Shown here one piece after another: positions 25,387-33,678 of a stretch of DNA of 57,548 nucleotides; position 1 is the stretch's first letter; each line of letters opens with the position of its first letter. The notes below the pieces were generated by a model. The model saw nothing but the letters and a program-made list of their open reading frames with translations, was not told the origin of the DNA and did not search any database. Position numbers and translations under genes: made by a program. Source of the stretch: Mycobacterium sp. (GTDB taxonomy: Bacteria; Actinomycetota; Actinomycetes; Mycobacteriales; Mycobacteriaceae); contig JAKFVT010000064.1 in NCBI GenBank assembly GCA_021732005.1, positions 1 through 57,548 of the forward strand, given 5' to 3'.

Positions 25387-27123
25387 CTACGCCCCAGTGT
25401 TGATCGGCTCGATCGGCAGGTTGCGCAGAGCGCCGGGCGCGTGGGTCGGTACAACAGGATTCTTGGGTGCGATCGGTGCGAGGCGCCGGTAGGGCTGTCC
25501 CTGCGCGGGGCGCAGATCTTCTTCACCCTTGTTCGGCCACAACGACGTTGCCCGCTCGGCCTGCGCCGTGATCGACAGCGACGGGTTGACGCCGAGGTTG
25601 GCCGACACCGATGCGCCGTCCATGACGTGCAGCGTCGGGTAGTTGTACACCCGCTGATAGGGGTCGATGACACCGTTCTCGGGGCTTTCGCTGATGGCCG
25701 CACCGCCGAGGAAGTGTGCAGTCAGCGGAATGTTGAACAACTCACCCCAGGTGCCGCCGGCCACGCCGTCGATCTTCTCCGCGACGCGGCGAGTCACCTT
25801 GTTGCCCACCGGAATCCAGGTCGGGTTGGGTTCGCCGTGACCCTGCTTGCTGGTCATCCGCCGTCTGCCGAAGGCGCCGCGCTTGGTGTAGGTGGTGATC
25901 GAGTTGTCCAGGTGCTGCATGACCAACGAGATCATGGTGCGTTCGCTCCAGCGTCGCGGGCTGAGCATGCGGATCATGCCCTTCGGATCCTCGCCGGCGT
26001 TGTTGAGCAACTGCTTCCAACGCGGGACGTCGCTGCCCTCGGGTCCCGGACCGTCGGTCATCAAGGTCTGCAGCAGACCCATCGCGTTGGAGCCCTTGCC
26101 GTACCGGCACGGCTCGACGTGGGTGTCCGGACTGGGATGGATCGAGGACGTGATCGCCACCCCGTGAGTGAGGTCGAGATCGGGCCGGGCCTCCAAACGT
26201 CCTGCGCCCACGATCGATTCGGAGTTGGTCCGGGTCAGCACCCCGAGCTTGTCCGACAGCTTGGGCAGGGTGCCGGTGTCGCGCATCTTGAACAGCAGCT
26301 TCTGGGTGCCCCAGGTGCCTGCCGCCAGGATGACCTGGTTGGCGGTGAACGTGCGGCGGTCCTTGCGGGCCACCCGCCCGGTGCGCACGGTCTTGATCTC
26401 CCAGACACCGTCGGGGCGCTGCGTGAACCCGGTGACGGTGGTCATCGGGAAGACCTGGGCGCCAGCCCTTTCCGCCAACCCGAGGTAATTCTTGACCAGG
26501 GTGTTCTTGGCGCCGTGGCGGCAGCCGGTCATGCATTCGCCGCATTCGATGCACCCGGTGCGCGCCGGACCGACGCCACCGAAGTACGGGTCGGGCACGG
26601 TCTTGCCCGGGGTCTTCTCGCCGTCGACCCCGAAGAACACGCCGACCGGGGTGGGGGTGAACGTGTCGCCGACCCCCATCTCGTCGGCCACTTCCTTCAT
26701 GATGCGGTCGGCGTCGGTGAAGGTCGGATTCTTGACGACGCCCAGCATCCGCTGCGCCTGGTCGTAGTGCGGCATCAGCTCGGCGCGCCAGTCGGTGATG
26801 TTCTTCCACTGCGGGTCGTTGAAGAACGGGTCCGGCGGCACGTAGAGGGTGTTGGCGTAGTTGAGCGATCCACCGCCGACGCCGGCACCGGCCAGGATCA
26901 TCACGTTGCGCAACAGGTGAATGCGCTGGATGCCGTAGCAGCCCAGTCGCGGCGCCCACAGGAACTCCCGCAGTCGCCACGATGTCTTGGCGAACTCATG
27001 GTCGGCGTAGCGGCGGCCCGCTTCCAGAACGCCGACCTTGTAGCCCTTCTCGGTGAGGCGCAGCGCGCTGACGCTGCCGCCAAAACCCGAGCCGATGATG
27101 AGAATGTCGAAATCCGGCGCCAT
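25387..27123 (-). CDS. choD: ChoD-type GMC flavin oxidoreductase (annotated cholesterol oxidase)
   Basis: A 578-residue FAD enzyme of the GMC group, identical in length to M. tuberculosis ChoD as I recall it. The Rossmann motif IIGSGFGGSVSALRL lies at the N-terminus, followed by GAGVGGGSLNYANTLY, VILAAGTWGTQKLL and a C-terminal HFLGGAAI with SANLGVNPSLSITAQAE. No signal peptide is visible. An unusual cysteine cluster, CIECGECMTGC (Cys191, 194, 197, 201), lies in the FAD-proximal region and has ferredoxin-like spacing. ATG 27123 was chosen; the upstream extension is unlike the family. It follows guaB3 on the same strand after 125 bases, as in M. tuberculosis. Actual cholesterol oxidation by mycobacterial ChoD has been debated, so the substrate is uncertain. 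Confidence 0.88.
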   Translation of the reverse strand: MAPDFDILIIGSGFGGSVSALRLTEKGYKVGVLEAGRRYADHEFAKTSWRLREFLWAPRLGCYGIQRIHLLRNVMILAGAGVGGGSLNYANTLYVPPDPFFNDPQWKNITDWRAELMPHYDQAQRMLGVVKNPTFTDADRIMKEVADEMGVGDTFTPTPVGVFFGVDGEKTPGKTVPDPYFGGVGPARTGCIECGECMTGCRHGAKNTLVKNYLGLAERAGAQVFPMTTVTGFTQRPDGVWEIKTVRTGRVARKDRRTFTANQVILAAGTWGTQKLLFKMRDTGTLPKLSDKLGVLTRTNSESIVGAGRLEARPDLDLTHGVAITSSIHPSPDTHVEPCRYGKGSNAMGLLQTLMTDGPGPEGSDVPRWKQLLNNAGEDPKGMIRMLSPRRWSERTMISLVMQHLDNSITTYTKRGAFGRRRMTSKQGHGEPNPTWIPVGNKVTRRVAEKIDGVAGGTWGELFNIPLTAHFLGGAAISESPENGVIDPYQRVYNYPTLHVMDGASVSANLGVNPSLSITAQAERATSLWPNKGEEDLRPAQGQPYRRLAPIAPKNPVVPTHAPGALRNLPIEPINTGA

Positions 27124-27248
27124 ACAAACCAGTATGAACTTACCGGCGGGTAACAAGCTAGCGAGGTGCGCCTAAATCTTCGGGCGTCACCCTCGCGTCA
27201 CGTTCGGCGCTGAGCGCGACACTGGCGTGACGCTCGGCGCGACGAAGC

Positions 27249-28376
27249 TCAGCGGCCGACGGTCAAGCCGACCTTCTGGAACTCCTTGAGGTCGCAATAC
27301 CCGGCCTTGGCCATCGACCGGCGCAGGCCGCCGACCAGGTTGAGCGAACCGAACGGGTCGTCGGAGGGCCCGTTGAGCACCCGGTCCAGCGACGGCCGCT
27401 CCCCCGCGGCGATCTGCAGCAGGGCGCCGCGCGGCAGCGACGGGTGCGCCGCGGCCACCGGCCAGAACCAGCCGTCGCCCAGGGCCTCGGCCGATTCGGC
27501 CAGCGGGGTGCCGAGCACGACGGCGTCGGCGCCGCAGGCGATGGCCTTGGCGAGGTCACCGGAGGTGTGGATGTCGCCGTCGGCCAGCACGTGGACGTAG
27601 CGTCCGCCCGTTTCGTCGAGGTACTCGCGCCGAGCAGCGGCCGCGTCGGCGATGGCCGTCGCCATCGGCACGCTGATGCCCAGCACCTCGTCGCTGGTGG
27701 TCACCCCGAACGTCGAGCCGTAGCCCACGATCACGCCGGCAGCGCCGGTGCGCATCAGGTGCAGCGCGGTGCGGTGATCCAGCACACCGCCGGCGACCAC
27801 CGGGATGTCGAGCTCGGAGATGAAGGTCTTGAGGTTCAGCGGTTCGCCGTCGGACGCCACCCGCTCGGCGGAAATGATCGTGCCCTGGATGACCAGGAGG
27901 TCGATGCCGGCCTGCACCAGTGTCGGCGTCAGGGCCTGTGCGTTCTGCGGGCTCACCCGGACCGCAGTGGTGACGCCGGCATCGCGGATGCGCGACACCG
28001 CCGCACCGAGCAACTCAGGGTCCAGCGGCGCGGCGTGCAACTGTTGCAGCAGGCGGATCGCCGCGGCCGGCTCGGGCTCCTTGTCGGCGGCCTCGATCAC
28101 CTCCCTGATCTTGGCCTCGACATCGGCGTGGCGACCGATCAGTCCTTCACCGTTGAGCACACCCAGGCCGCCGAGGCGCCCGAGTTCGATGGCGAACTCC
28201 ACCGACACCAGCGCGTCGGTCGGATGGGCCACGACGGGGATCTCGAACCGGTAGGCATCGAGCTGCCACGCCGTGGAGACGTCCTTCGACGAGCGTGTCC
28301 GCCGGGACGGAACGATGTTGATCTCGTCGAGTTCGTACGTGCGGCGGGCAGTTCTGCCCATGCCGATTTCAACCAT
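27249..28376 (-). CDS. guaB3: GuaB3, IMP dehydrogenase/GMP reductase family protein
   Basis: A 375-residue TIM-barrel protein of the IMPDH/GMPR family without CBS domains, starting MVEIGMGRTARRTYELDEINIV; an extension to GTG 28385 adds three residues. Phosphate-binding segments such as VVAGGVLDHRTALHL and VVLGTPLAESAEAL are present. The flexible catalytic loop, which in GuaB2 reads GPGSICTTR, reads here GYGSTFGVTTSDEV, so the catalytic cysteine is missing. This agrees with reports, as I recall, that mycobacterial GuaB3 has no IMPDH activity. It lies 19 bases after guaB2 on the same strand, so the two are co-transcribed. A regulatory or alternative catalytic role is an inference. Confidence 0.92.
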   Translation of the reverse strand: MVEIGMGRTARRTYELDEINIVPSRRTRSSKDVSTAWQLDAYRFEIPVVAHPTDALVSVEFAIELGRLGGLGVLNGEGLIGRHADVEAKIREVIEAADKEPEPAAAIRLLQQLHAAPLDPELLGAAVSRIRDAGVTTAVRVSPQNAQALTPTLVQAGIDLLVIQGTIISAERVASDGEPLNLKTFISELDIPVVAGGVLDHRTALHLMRTGAAGVIVGYGSTFGVTTSDEVLGISVPMATAIADAAAARREYLDETGGRYVHVLADGDIHTSGDLAKAIACGADAVVLGTPLAESAEALGDGWFWPVAAAHPSLPRGALLQIAAGERPSLDRVLNGPSDDPFGSLNLVGGLRRSMAKAGYCDLKEFQKVGLTVGR

Positions 28377-28395
28377 GTCGCGCACAGCTTGACCC

Positions 28396-30000
28396 CTAGC
28401 GGGCGTAGTAGTTGGGGGCTTCGACCGTCATGGTGACGTCGTGCGGGTGGCTCTCCTTGAGACCCGCGGCGGTGATCCGCACGAACTGCGCGTGCTGCAG
28501 TCCTTCGATGCCGGACGCGCCCGTGTAGCCCATGGCGGCGCGCAGGCCACCGGTGAGCTGGTGGATGACGGTGGCCAGCGGACCGCGGAACGGCACCCGC
28601 CCCTCGATGCCCTCGGGCACCAGCTTGTCCTCGGAGAGCACGTCGTCCTGGAAGTAGCGGTCTTTGGAATAGCTGCGTCCGGTCGATCCGGCCGCACCCC
28701 GACCCTGCATGGCGCCCAGCGACCCCATGCCGCGGTAGCTCTTGAACTGCTTGCCGTTGACGAAGATCAGATCGCCGGGGGCCTCGGCAGTGCCGGCCAG
28801 CAGGGAGCCGAGCATCGCCGTCGACGCGCCCGCCGCCAGTGCTTTGGCGATGTCACCGGAGTACTGCAGACCACCGTCGGCGATCACCGGCACGCCGGCC
28901 GGCCTGCACACCGCGGTGGCTTCCAGAATCGCCGTGATTTGTGGTGCTCCGACGCCGGCCACCACGCGGGTGGTGCAGATCGATCCGGGACCGACACCGA
29001 CCTTGACCGCGTCGGCGCCGGCCTCGACCAGCGCCGCGGCACCGCTGCGGGTGGCGACGTTGCCGCCGACGATCTCGACCCGATGGCCCACCTCGGCCTT
29101 GAGCTTGCCGACGGTGTCGAGCACCCGGCGGTTGTGGGCGTGCGCGGTGTCGACGATCAGCACGTCCACTCCTGCGTCGACCAGGGCCATCGCCCGATCC
29201 CACGCGTCGTCACCGACGCCGACCGCCGCGCCGACCAGCAGTCGACCGTCGCTGTCCTTGGTGGCAAGGGGGTGCTGCTCGGTCTTCACGAAGTCCTTGA
29301 CGGTGATCAGCCCGGTGAGCCGGCCGTGCCCGTCGACGATCGGCAGCTTCTCAATCTTGTTGCGCCGCAACAGGCCCAGCGCGGCGTCAGCGGTCACGCC
29401 CTCTTGGGCGGTGATCAACGGGGTCTTGGTCATCACTTCGGCGACCGGCTTGTTCATGTCGACTTCGAAGCGCATGTCGCGGTTGGTGATGATGCCAACC
29501 AGCGAGCCCTTGGTGTCGACGACCGGCAGACCCGAGATACGGAACCTGGCGCACATCGCATCGACTTCGGCCAACGTGTTGTCCGGCGAGCACGTCACCG
29601 GGTCGGTCACCATGCCGGCCTCGGACCGCTTGACCATCTCCACCTGTCCGGCCTGCTCGGTGATGGACAGGTTGCGGTGCAGCACGCCCATGCCGCCCTG
29701 GCGCGCCATCGCGATCGCCATCCGGGCCTCGGTCACGGTGTCCATCGCGGAGCTGACCAGCGGCACCTTGAGCCGGATCTTCTTGGTCAGCTGGCTCGAC
29801 GTGTCGGCGGTGGCCGGCACCACGTCCGAGGCGGCGGGCAGCAGCAGCACATCGTCGAATGTCAGACCCAGCATCGCGATCTTGTTGGGGTCGTCGCCGC
29901 CGGTGGGAACCGATTCCCCCAGCAGGGCATTCAGATGCGCGGTCAAGCCGTCGATGCGGCCGGCGCTGCCTTCGGCAATGGTCATCGGTGGGGCCCCCAT
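28396..30000 (-). CDS. guaB2: Inosine-5'-monophosphate dehydrogenase
   Basis: Oxidises IMP to XMP with NAD+, the committed step to GMP; this is the essential IMPDH of mycobacteria. The 534 residues give the TIM barrel split by a Bateman module of two CBS domains (about 110-240, including VTCSPDNTLAEVDAM and RRNKIEKLPIVD). Catalytic Cys342 lies in GVGPGSICTTRV, and the flap carries the Arg-Tyr of GIEGRVPFRG. The start was set at ATG 30000; ATG 29985 (MTIAEGSAG) is an alternative with no better RBS. The region after MGSLGAMQGRG carries a short insertion (AAGSTGRS) compared with the M. tuberculosis protein as I remember it. First gene of the guaB2-guaB3-choD transcription unit, divergent from the DUF5319 gene. 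Confidence 0.97.
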   Translation of the reverse strand: MGAPPMTIAEGSAGRIDGLTAHLNALLGESVPTGGDDPNKIAMLGLTFDDVLLLPAASDVVPATADTSSQLTKKIRLKVPLVSSAMDTVTEARMAIAMARQGGMGVLHRNLSITEQAGQVEMVKRSEAGMVTDPVTCSPDNTLAEVDAMCARFRISGLPVVDTKGSLVGIITNRDMRFEVDMNKPVAEVMTKTPLITAQEGVTADAALGLLRRNKIEKLPIVDGHGRLTGLITVKDFVKTEQHPLATKDSDGRLLVGAAVGVGDDAWDRAMALVDAGVDVLIVDTAHAHNRRVLDTVGKLKAEVGHRVEIVGGNVATRSGAAALVEAGADAVKVGVGPGSICTTRVVAGVGAPQITAILEATAVCRPAGVPVIADGGLQYSGDIAKALAAGASTAMLGSLLAGTAEAPGDLIFVNGKQFKSYRGMGSLGAMQGRGAAGSTGRSYSKDRYFQDDVLSEDKLVPEGIEGRVPFRGPLATVIHQLTGGLRAAMGYTGASGIEGLQHAQFVRITAAGLKESHPHDVTMTVEAPNYYAR

Positions 30001-30084
30001 CAGTGGCGGAATGTGGACACCATCCTATCGGCTCACGGCCACGTTCCCTGGCGCGATACCCGCCGCGTTACGTAGTGTGGAGCC

Positions 30085-30489
30085 GTGCGCGACCACCTCC
30101 CACCAGGCCTGCCACCAGATCCGTTCGCCGACGACCCCGCCGACCCGTCGGCCGCGTTGGATGCGCTGGAACCGGGACAACCCTTGGACCCCCAGGAGCG
30201 CGCCGCGGTCGAGGCCGATCTGGCAGATCTGGCTGTCTACGAGGCGCTGCTGGCGCACCGGGGCATCCGCGGCCTGGTCGTCTGCTGTGACGAATGCCAG
30301 CAGGACCACTACCACGACTGGGATATGTTGCGCGCCAACCTACTTCAGTTGTTGGTCGACGGAACCGTCCGCCCCCACGAGCCCGCATACGATCCCGAGC
30401 CGGACGCCTACGTCACGTGGGATTACTGCCGCGGATACGCCGACGCCTCACTCAACGAGGCGACATCGGACTACGACGGATTCCGCTGA
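30085..30489 (+). CDS. DUF5319 family protein (Rv3412-like)
   Basis: A 134-residue acidic protein highly conserved among mycobacteria. The start is GTG 30085 (MRDHLPPGLPPDPF). The central segment VVCCDECQQDHYHDWDML has three Cys and two His in close order and could bind a metal; the rest is rich in Asp, Glu and Pro (HEPAYDPEPDAYVTWDYCRGYAD). No transmembrane segment or signal peptide. It sits between guaB2 (divergent) and rsdA/sigD (convergent), as Rv3412 does in M. tuberculosis. Function unknown; the metal-binding suggestion is mine. Confidence 0.85.
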   Translation: MRDHLPPGLPPDPFADDPADPSAALDALEPGQPLDPQERAAVEADLADLAVYEALLAHRGIRGLVVCCDECQQDHYHDWDMLRANLLQLLVDGTVRPHEPAYDPEPDAYVTWDYCRGYADASLNEATSDYDGFR

Positions 30490-30538
30490 GCGCAGCATCG
30501 ATTCTGCCGAGCGCGTAACCCGCTGCGGGCTCCCTGCT

Positions 30539-31831
30539 CTACCCGCCGAAGCTGGGCAGCTTCGGCAATTGCGGTAGCGCAGGCGCCTGCGGCATCGGGA
30601 ACATCATCGTGGTGGTCATCACACCACCCGGTGACTGCATCCGCGGGGTCTGGATGACCGTCGACGGAATCGACGCAATCGTCTGAGGCACCGTCGCGGT
30701 CGCAGTCGCCGTCGCGGTCGCCGCTACTGACGGGGCCGCCGACGCCGAGGACTGCTCCACGACGGCCGACGACGTCGCCGCCGCGGCCGGAGACTGCGGG
30801 GCTGCCGGGGTCGTCGTCGCCGCTGCCGGCGACTGGGCGGCCGAACTGGGGCTGGACGTCGTACCGGCCAACGTGGTGGTGGTCGTGGTCGTCGTCGGCA
30901 ACCTGGTCGTGGTCGTCGTCGCGCTCGTCGGCGTCGTGGGCGCCGTCGTCGGCGGCTGCGTCGTCGTTGTCGGTGCGACGGTCGTCGTCGACGGGGCCGT
31001 CGTGGTCGTCGTCGGATCGGTCTGCTCGACCGGCGAGGTCGGGGTGTCCGACGTCGACGGGCCGAACGTGCCGGTCCCGTCGGGTGTCGTCGAGATCGTG
31101 ATCGACGGCTGACCCGGAACGCTGGTCGGCGGCACCTCGGGTCCGTCGGTCGGGGTGATTACCGCCGGGACGAGGTCAGTGGCCGACGCCGGAACCGTGT
31201 AGGTGATGCCCGGTGGCACGGTGGCCTCCGGATCCTTCTGCACGACTTTCGCCGACAGCTGATTCCACTGGTCGAGGACCTGCTGTTTCTCCGGCTGGTC
31301 AGCCACTGCGCTCACCTGGCTGTTGACCTCGACCAGCTTGGCCTGGGCCTGCTGCCAGTCGCCCTGGGCGACCAGCTGCTGCACTTGCTGGAGCTGCTCC
31401 TTGGCCGAAGCCAAGGCCACCTGGTCGTCGCGCACCTGGGTGGGCGCACCGAACAGCCAGGAGCGCAGTCCGTACAGCGCGTCACCCGGTCCGGCACCGG
31501 CCACAACCGCGCCGAAGCCGCCGAGGGCCAGCACACCAGCTGCTGCCGCACCGACGATGCTCAGACCGCGCCGGCTGCGTCCGCTGCTCTGCTTTTCCGC
31601 CAGCCCGGCGCGCAGTGCGGTGACCGCGTCACGCTCGGTGATCAAGCCGGTCGCCGCCGGCCAGCGCATCTCGTCACGCCACCCGCCCAGCAGGTCGGCC
31701 AACTCGGCGTCGGCCCGGTCCTGCGGGGCCACCGGATGCCCGGAGGCCAGGGCGTCGATGAAGCGCTCGCTGGCCAGGATGGCGTCCAGCGACGGGTCGT
31801 CGTTGCGGGAAGAACGTCCGAAGTCAGGCAT
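30539..31831 (-). CDS. rsdA: RsdA, membrane-bound anti-sigma-D factor
   Basis: A 430-residue type II membrane protein. The N-terminal cytosolic part (about 1-85, LDAILASERFIDALASGHPV and LADLLGGWRDEMRWP) is the sigma-binding region, followed by one membrane helix (GLSIVGAAAAGVLALGGF, about 88-110). The extracytoplasmic part begins with a helical QLQQVQQLVAQGDWQQA segment and then becomes a long Thr/Ser/Pro/Ala-rich low-complexity region, ending with a proline/leucine patch (MPQAPALPQLPKLPSFGG). Family knowledge: RsdA holds SigD and is released by proteolysis through the Clp system after site cleavage. Its start overlaps the sigD stop by eight bases, so the two are translationally coupled. Confidence 0.92.
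   Translation of the reverse strand: MPDFGRSSRNDDPSLDAILASERFIDALASGHPVAPQDRADAELADLLGGWRDEMRWPAATGLITERDAVTALRAGLAEKQSSGRSRRGLSIVGAAAAGVLALGGFGAVVAGAGPGDALYGLRSWLFGAPTQVRDDQVALASAKEQLQQVQQLVAQGDWQQAQAKLVEVNSQVSAVADQPEKQQVLDQWNQLSAKVVQKDPEATVPPGITYTVPASATDLVPAVITPTDGPEVPPTSVPGQPSITISTTPDGTGTFGPSTSDTPTSPVEQTDPTTTTTAPSTTTVAPTTTTQPPTTAPTTPTSATTTTTRLPTTTTTTTTLAGTTSSPSSAAQSPAAATTTPAAPQSPAAAATSSAVVEQSSASAAPSVAATATATATATVPQTIASIPSTVIQTPRMQSPGGVMTTTMMFPMPQAPALPQLPKLPSFGG
30868..31030 (-). repeat. Low-complexity Thr-rich codon repeat within rsdA
   Basis: A stretch of imperfect ACC/ACG/ACA repeats encodes runs of threonine (for example PTTTTTTTTLAG and TTTTTRLPT) in the extracytoplasmic part of RsdA. 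The opposite strand consequently shows a valine-rich open frame, which is a shadow. Such tracts are likely to vary in length between strains and to be O-mannosylated, by analogy with other mycobacterial exported Thr/Pro-rich proteins. Confidence 0.75.
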
Positions 31832-32402
31832 AGCCGTTACCTGCCGCGGTGATCTCGGTCTTGAGCTTGGCCAACGCGCGGTGCTGGGCGACGCGCACCG
31901 CCCCGGGCGTGCTGCCGACAGCGTCGGCGGTCTCCTCGGCGGACAACCCGACCACGATGCGCAGCATGAGGATTTCGCGCTGCTTCTCGGGCAGGATCTC
32001 CAGCAACTTGGTCATCCGCGCGGCGGAATCCGACTGCATCGCCATCTGCTCGGGCCCAGCGTCGAGCGAGAACCGCTCCGGCACCACATCGGTGGGATCG
32101 GATCGGTTACGGGCCGCGGCGCGATGCGCGTCGGCGACCTTATGGGCAGCGATGCCGTACACGAAGGCCAGGAAGGGGCGACCCTGATCCTGGTAGCGCG
32201 GCAGCGCCTGGATGGCGGCCAAGCAAACCTCCTGAGCGACGTCGTCGGCGGAGAGACCGACCCGCTCCGTGGCGCCCAGGCGAGCCCGGACATAACGGAC
32301 CACGATGGGGCGGATGGTCTCCACAACTTCCCGGAGGGCATCCCGGCTGCCGGCCACTGCCTCAGCAACGGCGGCGTCGAGACGTTCTCCTGGAATTGTC
32401 AT
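31824..32402 (-). CDS. sigD: ECF sigma factor SigD
   Basis: A 192-residue group 4 (ECF) sigma factor. Region 2 contains RPIVVRYVRARLG, SADDVAQEVCLAAIQAL and the -10-recognition helix GRPFLAFVYGIAAHKVADAHR. Region 4 has PEKQREILMLRIVVGLSAEETADAVGSTPGAVRVAQHRALAKL as the -35-binding helix-turn-helix (shown here by its elements REILMLR, GLSAEETA, TPGAVRVAQHRA). ATG 32402 was chosen; the codons upstream (VTLEISPS) are also conserved in the M. tuberculosis annotation, so the true start may be earlier. The sequence GTAACG-N16-CGAT immediately upstream and across the ATG could be a SigD-type promoter. Stop overlaps rsdA. SigD is linked to starvation and stationary phase in M. tuberculosis. Confidence 0.92.
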   Translation of the reverse strand: MTIPGERLDAAVAEAVAGSRDALREVVETIRPIVVRYVRARLGATERVGLSADDVAQEVCLAAIQALPRYQDQGRPFLAFVYGIAAHKVADAHRAAARNRSDPTDVVPERFSLDAGPEQMAMQSDSAARMTKLLEILPEKQREILMLRIVVGLSAEETADAVGSTPGAVRVAQHRALAKLKTEITAAGNGYA

Positions 32403-32489
32403 CGACGGCGATATCTCCAACGTTACGTACGGGACGCTTCCCGGCAGCCATTCAGCTAGACAATATCGGCCCAAACTGCCGATCGGGCG

Positions 32490-33311
32490 TTAGCGGCCGC
32501 TCCATCGGCCGCCGCGCCGTGTGATAAGGCCAGCACAGTCGTCTCGGATGGCTGAGACCTGCTGTGACGTAAGCGATGCACTACCGATATCGATCAGCAG
32601 ACACGCCAACGCCCACCGCAGCGGAACCAGATGGCAGGTCTGGGTGTCGCGCAACGCGGCGTCGGCGACCGCACGGGCGGGCTCGAGGGCCCCGGCGCAA
32701 CACAGCGCCGCGGCGAGCACCACGTCGCTTTTGACCCGATGCCGTCGCAAGGCGGGCGAAGCCTGCTCGGCAATCTCAACCCCGCGCCGCGCGTGCGTCA
32801 CGGCCCTCTCGCCATGGCCCCCGGCCATCGCGAGTTCCGCGCTCACCCACTCCAGGCGAATGGCCAGCCGCGGCACCCCGGACCCCGGGGTCAGGTCGCC
32901 GGCCCGCTCGAGCAGTCGCGCCGACGCCGCAAGCCGCCCCACACCCAGAGCGTCGGCGGCCAAACCGACGATCGCGTCGGCACGGGCCTGCACGGCCATC
33001 GGATGATCGCCAGAGGTCTGCGCCAGCGCCAGTGCGCGGCCATCCCAGCCGGCCGCCAGCCGGTGCCCCCCGAGCTGGCGCAGCAACGACGCCTCGGTAC
33101 TCAACGACAGCGATGCGAACGCCCCGGCGGGGTCCCGCCGGCGCAGCGCCGCGAGGTCGGCACGGGCGCTGCTATATCTGCCCTGGCCGGCGGCGGCGAC
33201 TGCCCGATGCCAGAGCTGTTCGGGTGTGCGCGCGGCGGGCAGCGGCCAGCAGCCGGGGTAATCGCCGAAGGCGGCGGCGGTCAGTGCGGAAACGTCCATC
33301 TGACCCGGCAC
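32490..33311 (-). CDS. Rv3415c-like TPR-type hypothetical protein
   Basis: A 273-residue, alanine- and arginine-rich soluble protein, almost wholly helical, with repeating A-x3-A-x3-L patterns that look like TPR or other helical hairpins (for example LATSASLLERAGDLTP-like LAASARLLERAGDLTPGSG, and AVTHARRGVEIAEQA). No enzyme motif, signal peptide or membrane segment is seen. GTG 33311 is the longest start; ATG 33299 (MDVSALTAAAFG) is as likely. It precedes sigD on the same strand by 87 bases, and in M. tuberculosis the homologue has the same position. A regulatory or scaffold role near sigD is possible, but nothing in the sequence proves it. Confidence 0.75.
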   Translation of the reverse strand: MPGQMDVSALTAAAFGDYPGCWPLPAARTPEQLWHRAVAAAGQGRYSSARADLAALRRRDPAGAFASLSLSTEASLLRQLGGHRLAAGWDGRALALAQTSGDHPMAVQARADAIVGLAADALGVGRLAASARLLERAGDLTPGSGVPRLAIRLEWVSAELAMAGGHGERAVTHARRGVEIAEQASPALRRHRVKSDVVLAAALCCAGALEPARAVADAALRDTQTCHLVPLRWALACLLIDIGSASLTSQQVSAIRDDCAGLITRRGGRWSGR

Positions 33312-33678
33312 GCTATCAACCGAGGCCGGAAAAGATCTCAGTTAACAGTTCATGGTCGCTGTGTTACGGCTGTGTTTACTACCTATTGAGCACCAGAAAT
33401 GCGGGTGCCTATGCGAGGGGCGTCGTACTGCGCAAATCACGAAACCATCACGATCAACGCGCGCCGAATAGCACGCCGCCCGGCGGCGGTGGGTCGCAAT
33501 GATGAACGTGATGTAAATTCTCGAGCTGCGATTATGTGATTGCGCACATGGCATGGCTATTGACGCGCTTTGCGAAGCGCCCCTAATTTGTGAGCACGAG
33601 TAGTCACCGGCGACAGTGCTCAGATCGGTTCCACAACTCACGCATGTTGAAAGATGTGCGGAGAGAGGGGTTTTCCAA
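33312..33678 (+). promoter_or_regulatory. Long AT-richer whiB3 upstream region
   Basis: This 367-base gap between the divergent Rv3415c-like gene and whiB3 is visibly richer in A and T than its surroundings. It holds a GCGCTT-TGCG-AAGCGC hairpin (33565-33580) and a short GTGATTGCGCAC near-palindrome about 140 bases before whiB3. GAGAGAGGGG is the likely whiB3 ribosome binding site. No open frame with coding character was seen. Long regulated leader regions are usual for whiB3. Confidence 0.55.

Noticed and set aside
28441..30577. Long plus-strand open frames opposite guaB2
   Set aside because: They are the high-GC shadow of guaB2 and overlap the DUF5319 gene in another frame; composition is low-complexity.
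30873..31112. Valine-rich plus-strand frame
   Set aside because: It is the complement of the Thr codon repeat in rsdA, not an independent gene.
33534..33552. GTGATTGCGCAC near-palindrome upstream of whiB3 as a Crp site
   Set aside because: The spacing of the half-sites is shorter than the GTG...CAC arrangement of mycobacterial Crp sites, so it was not called; a footprint would be needed.
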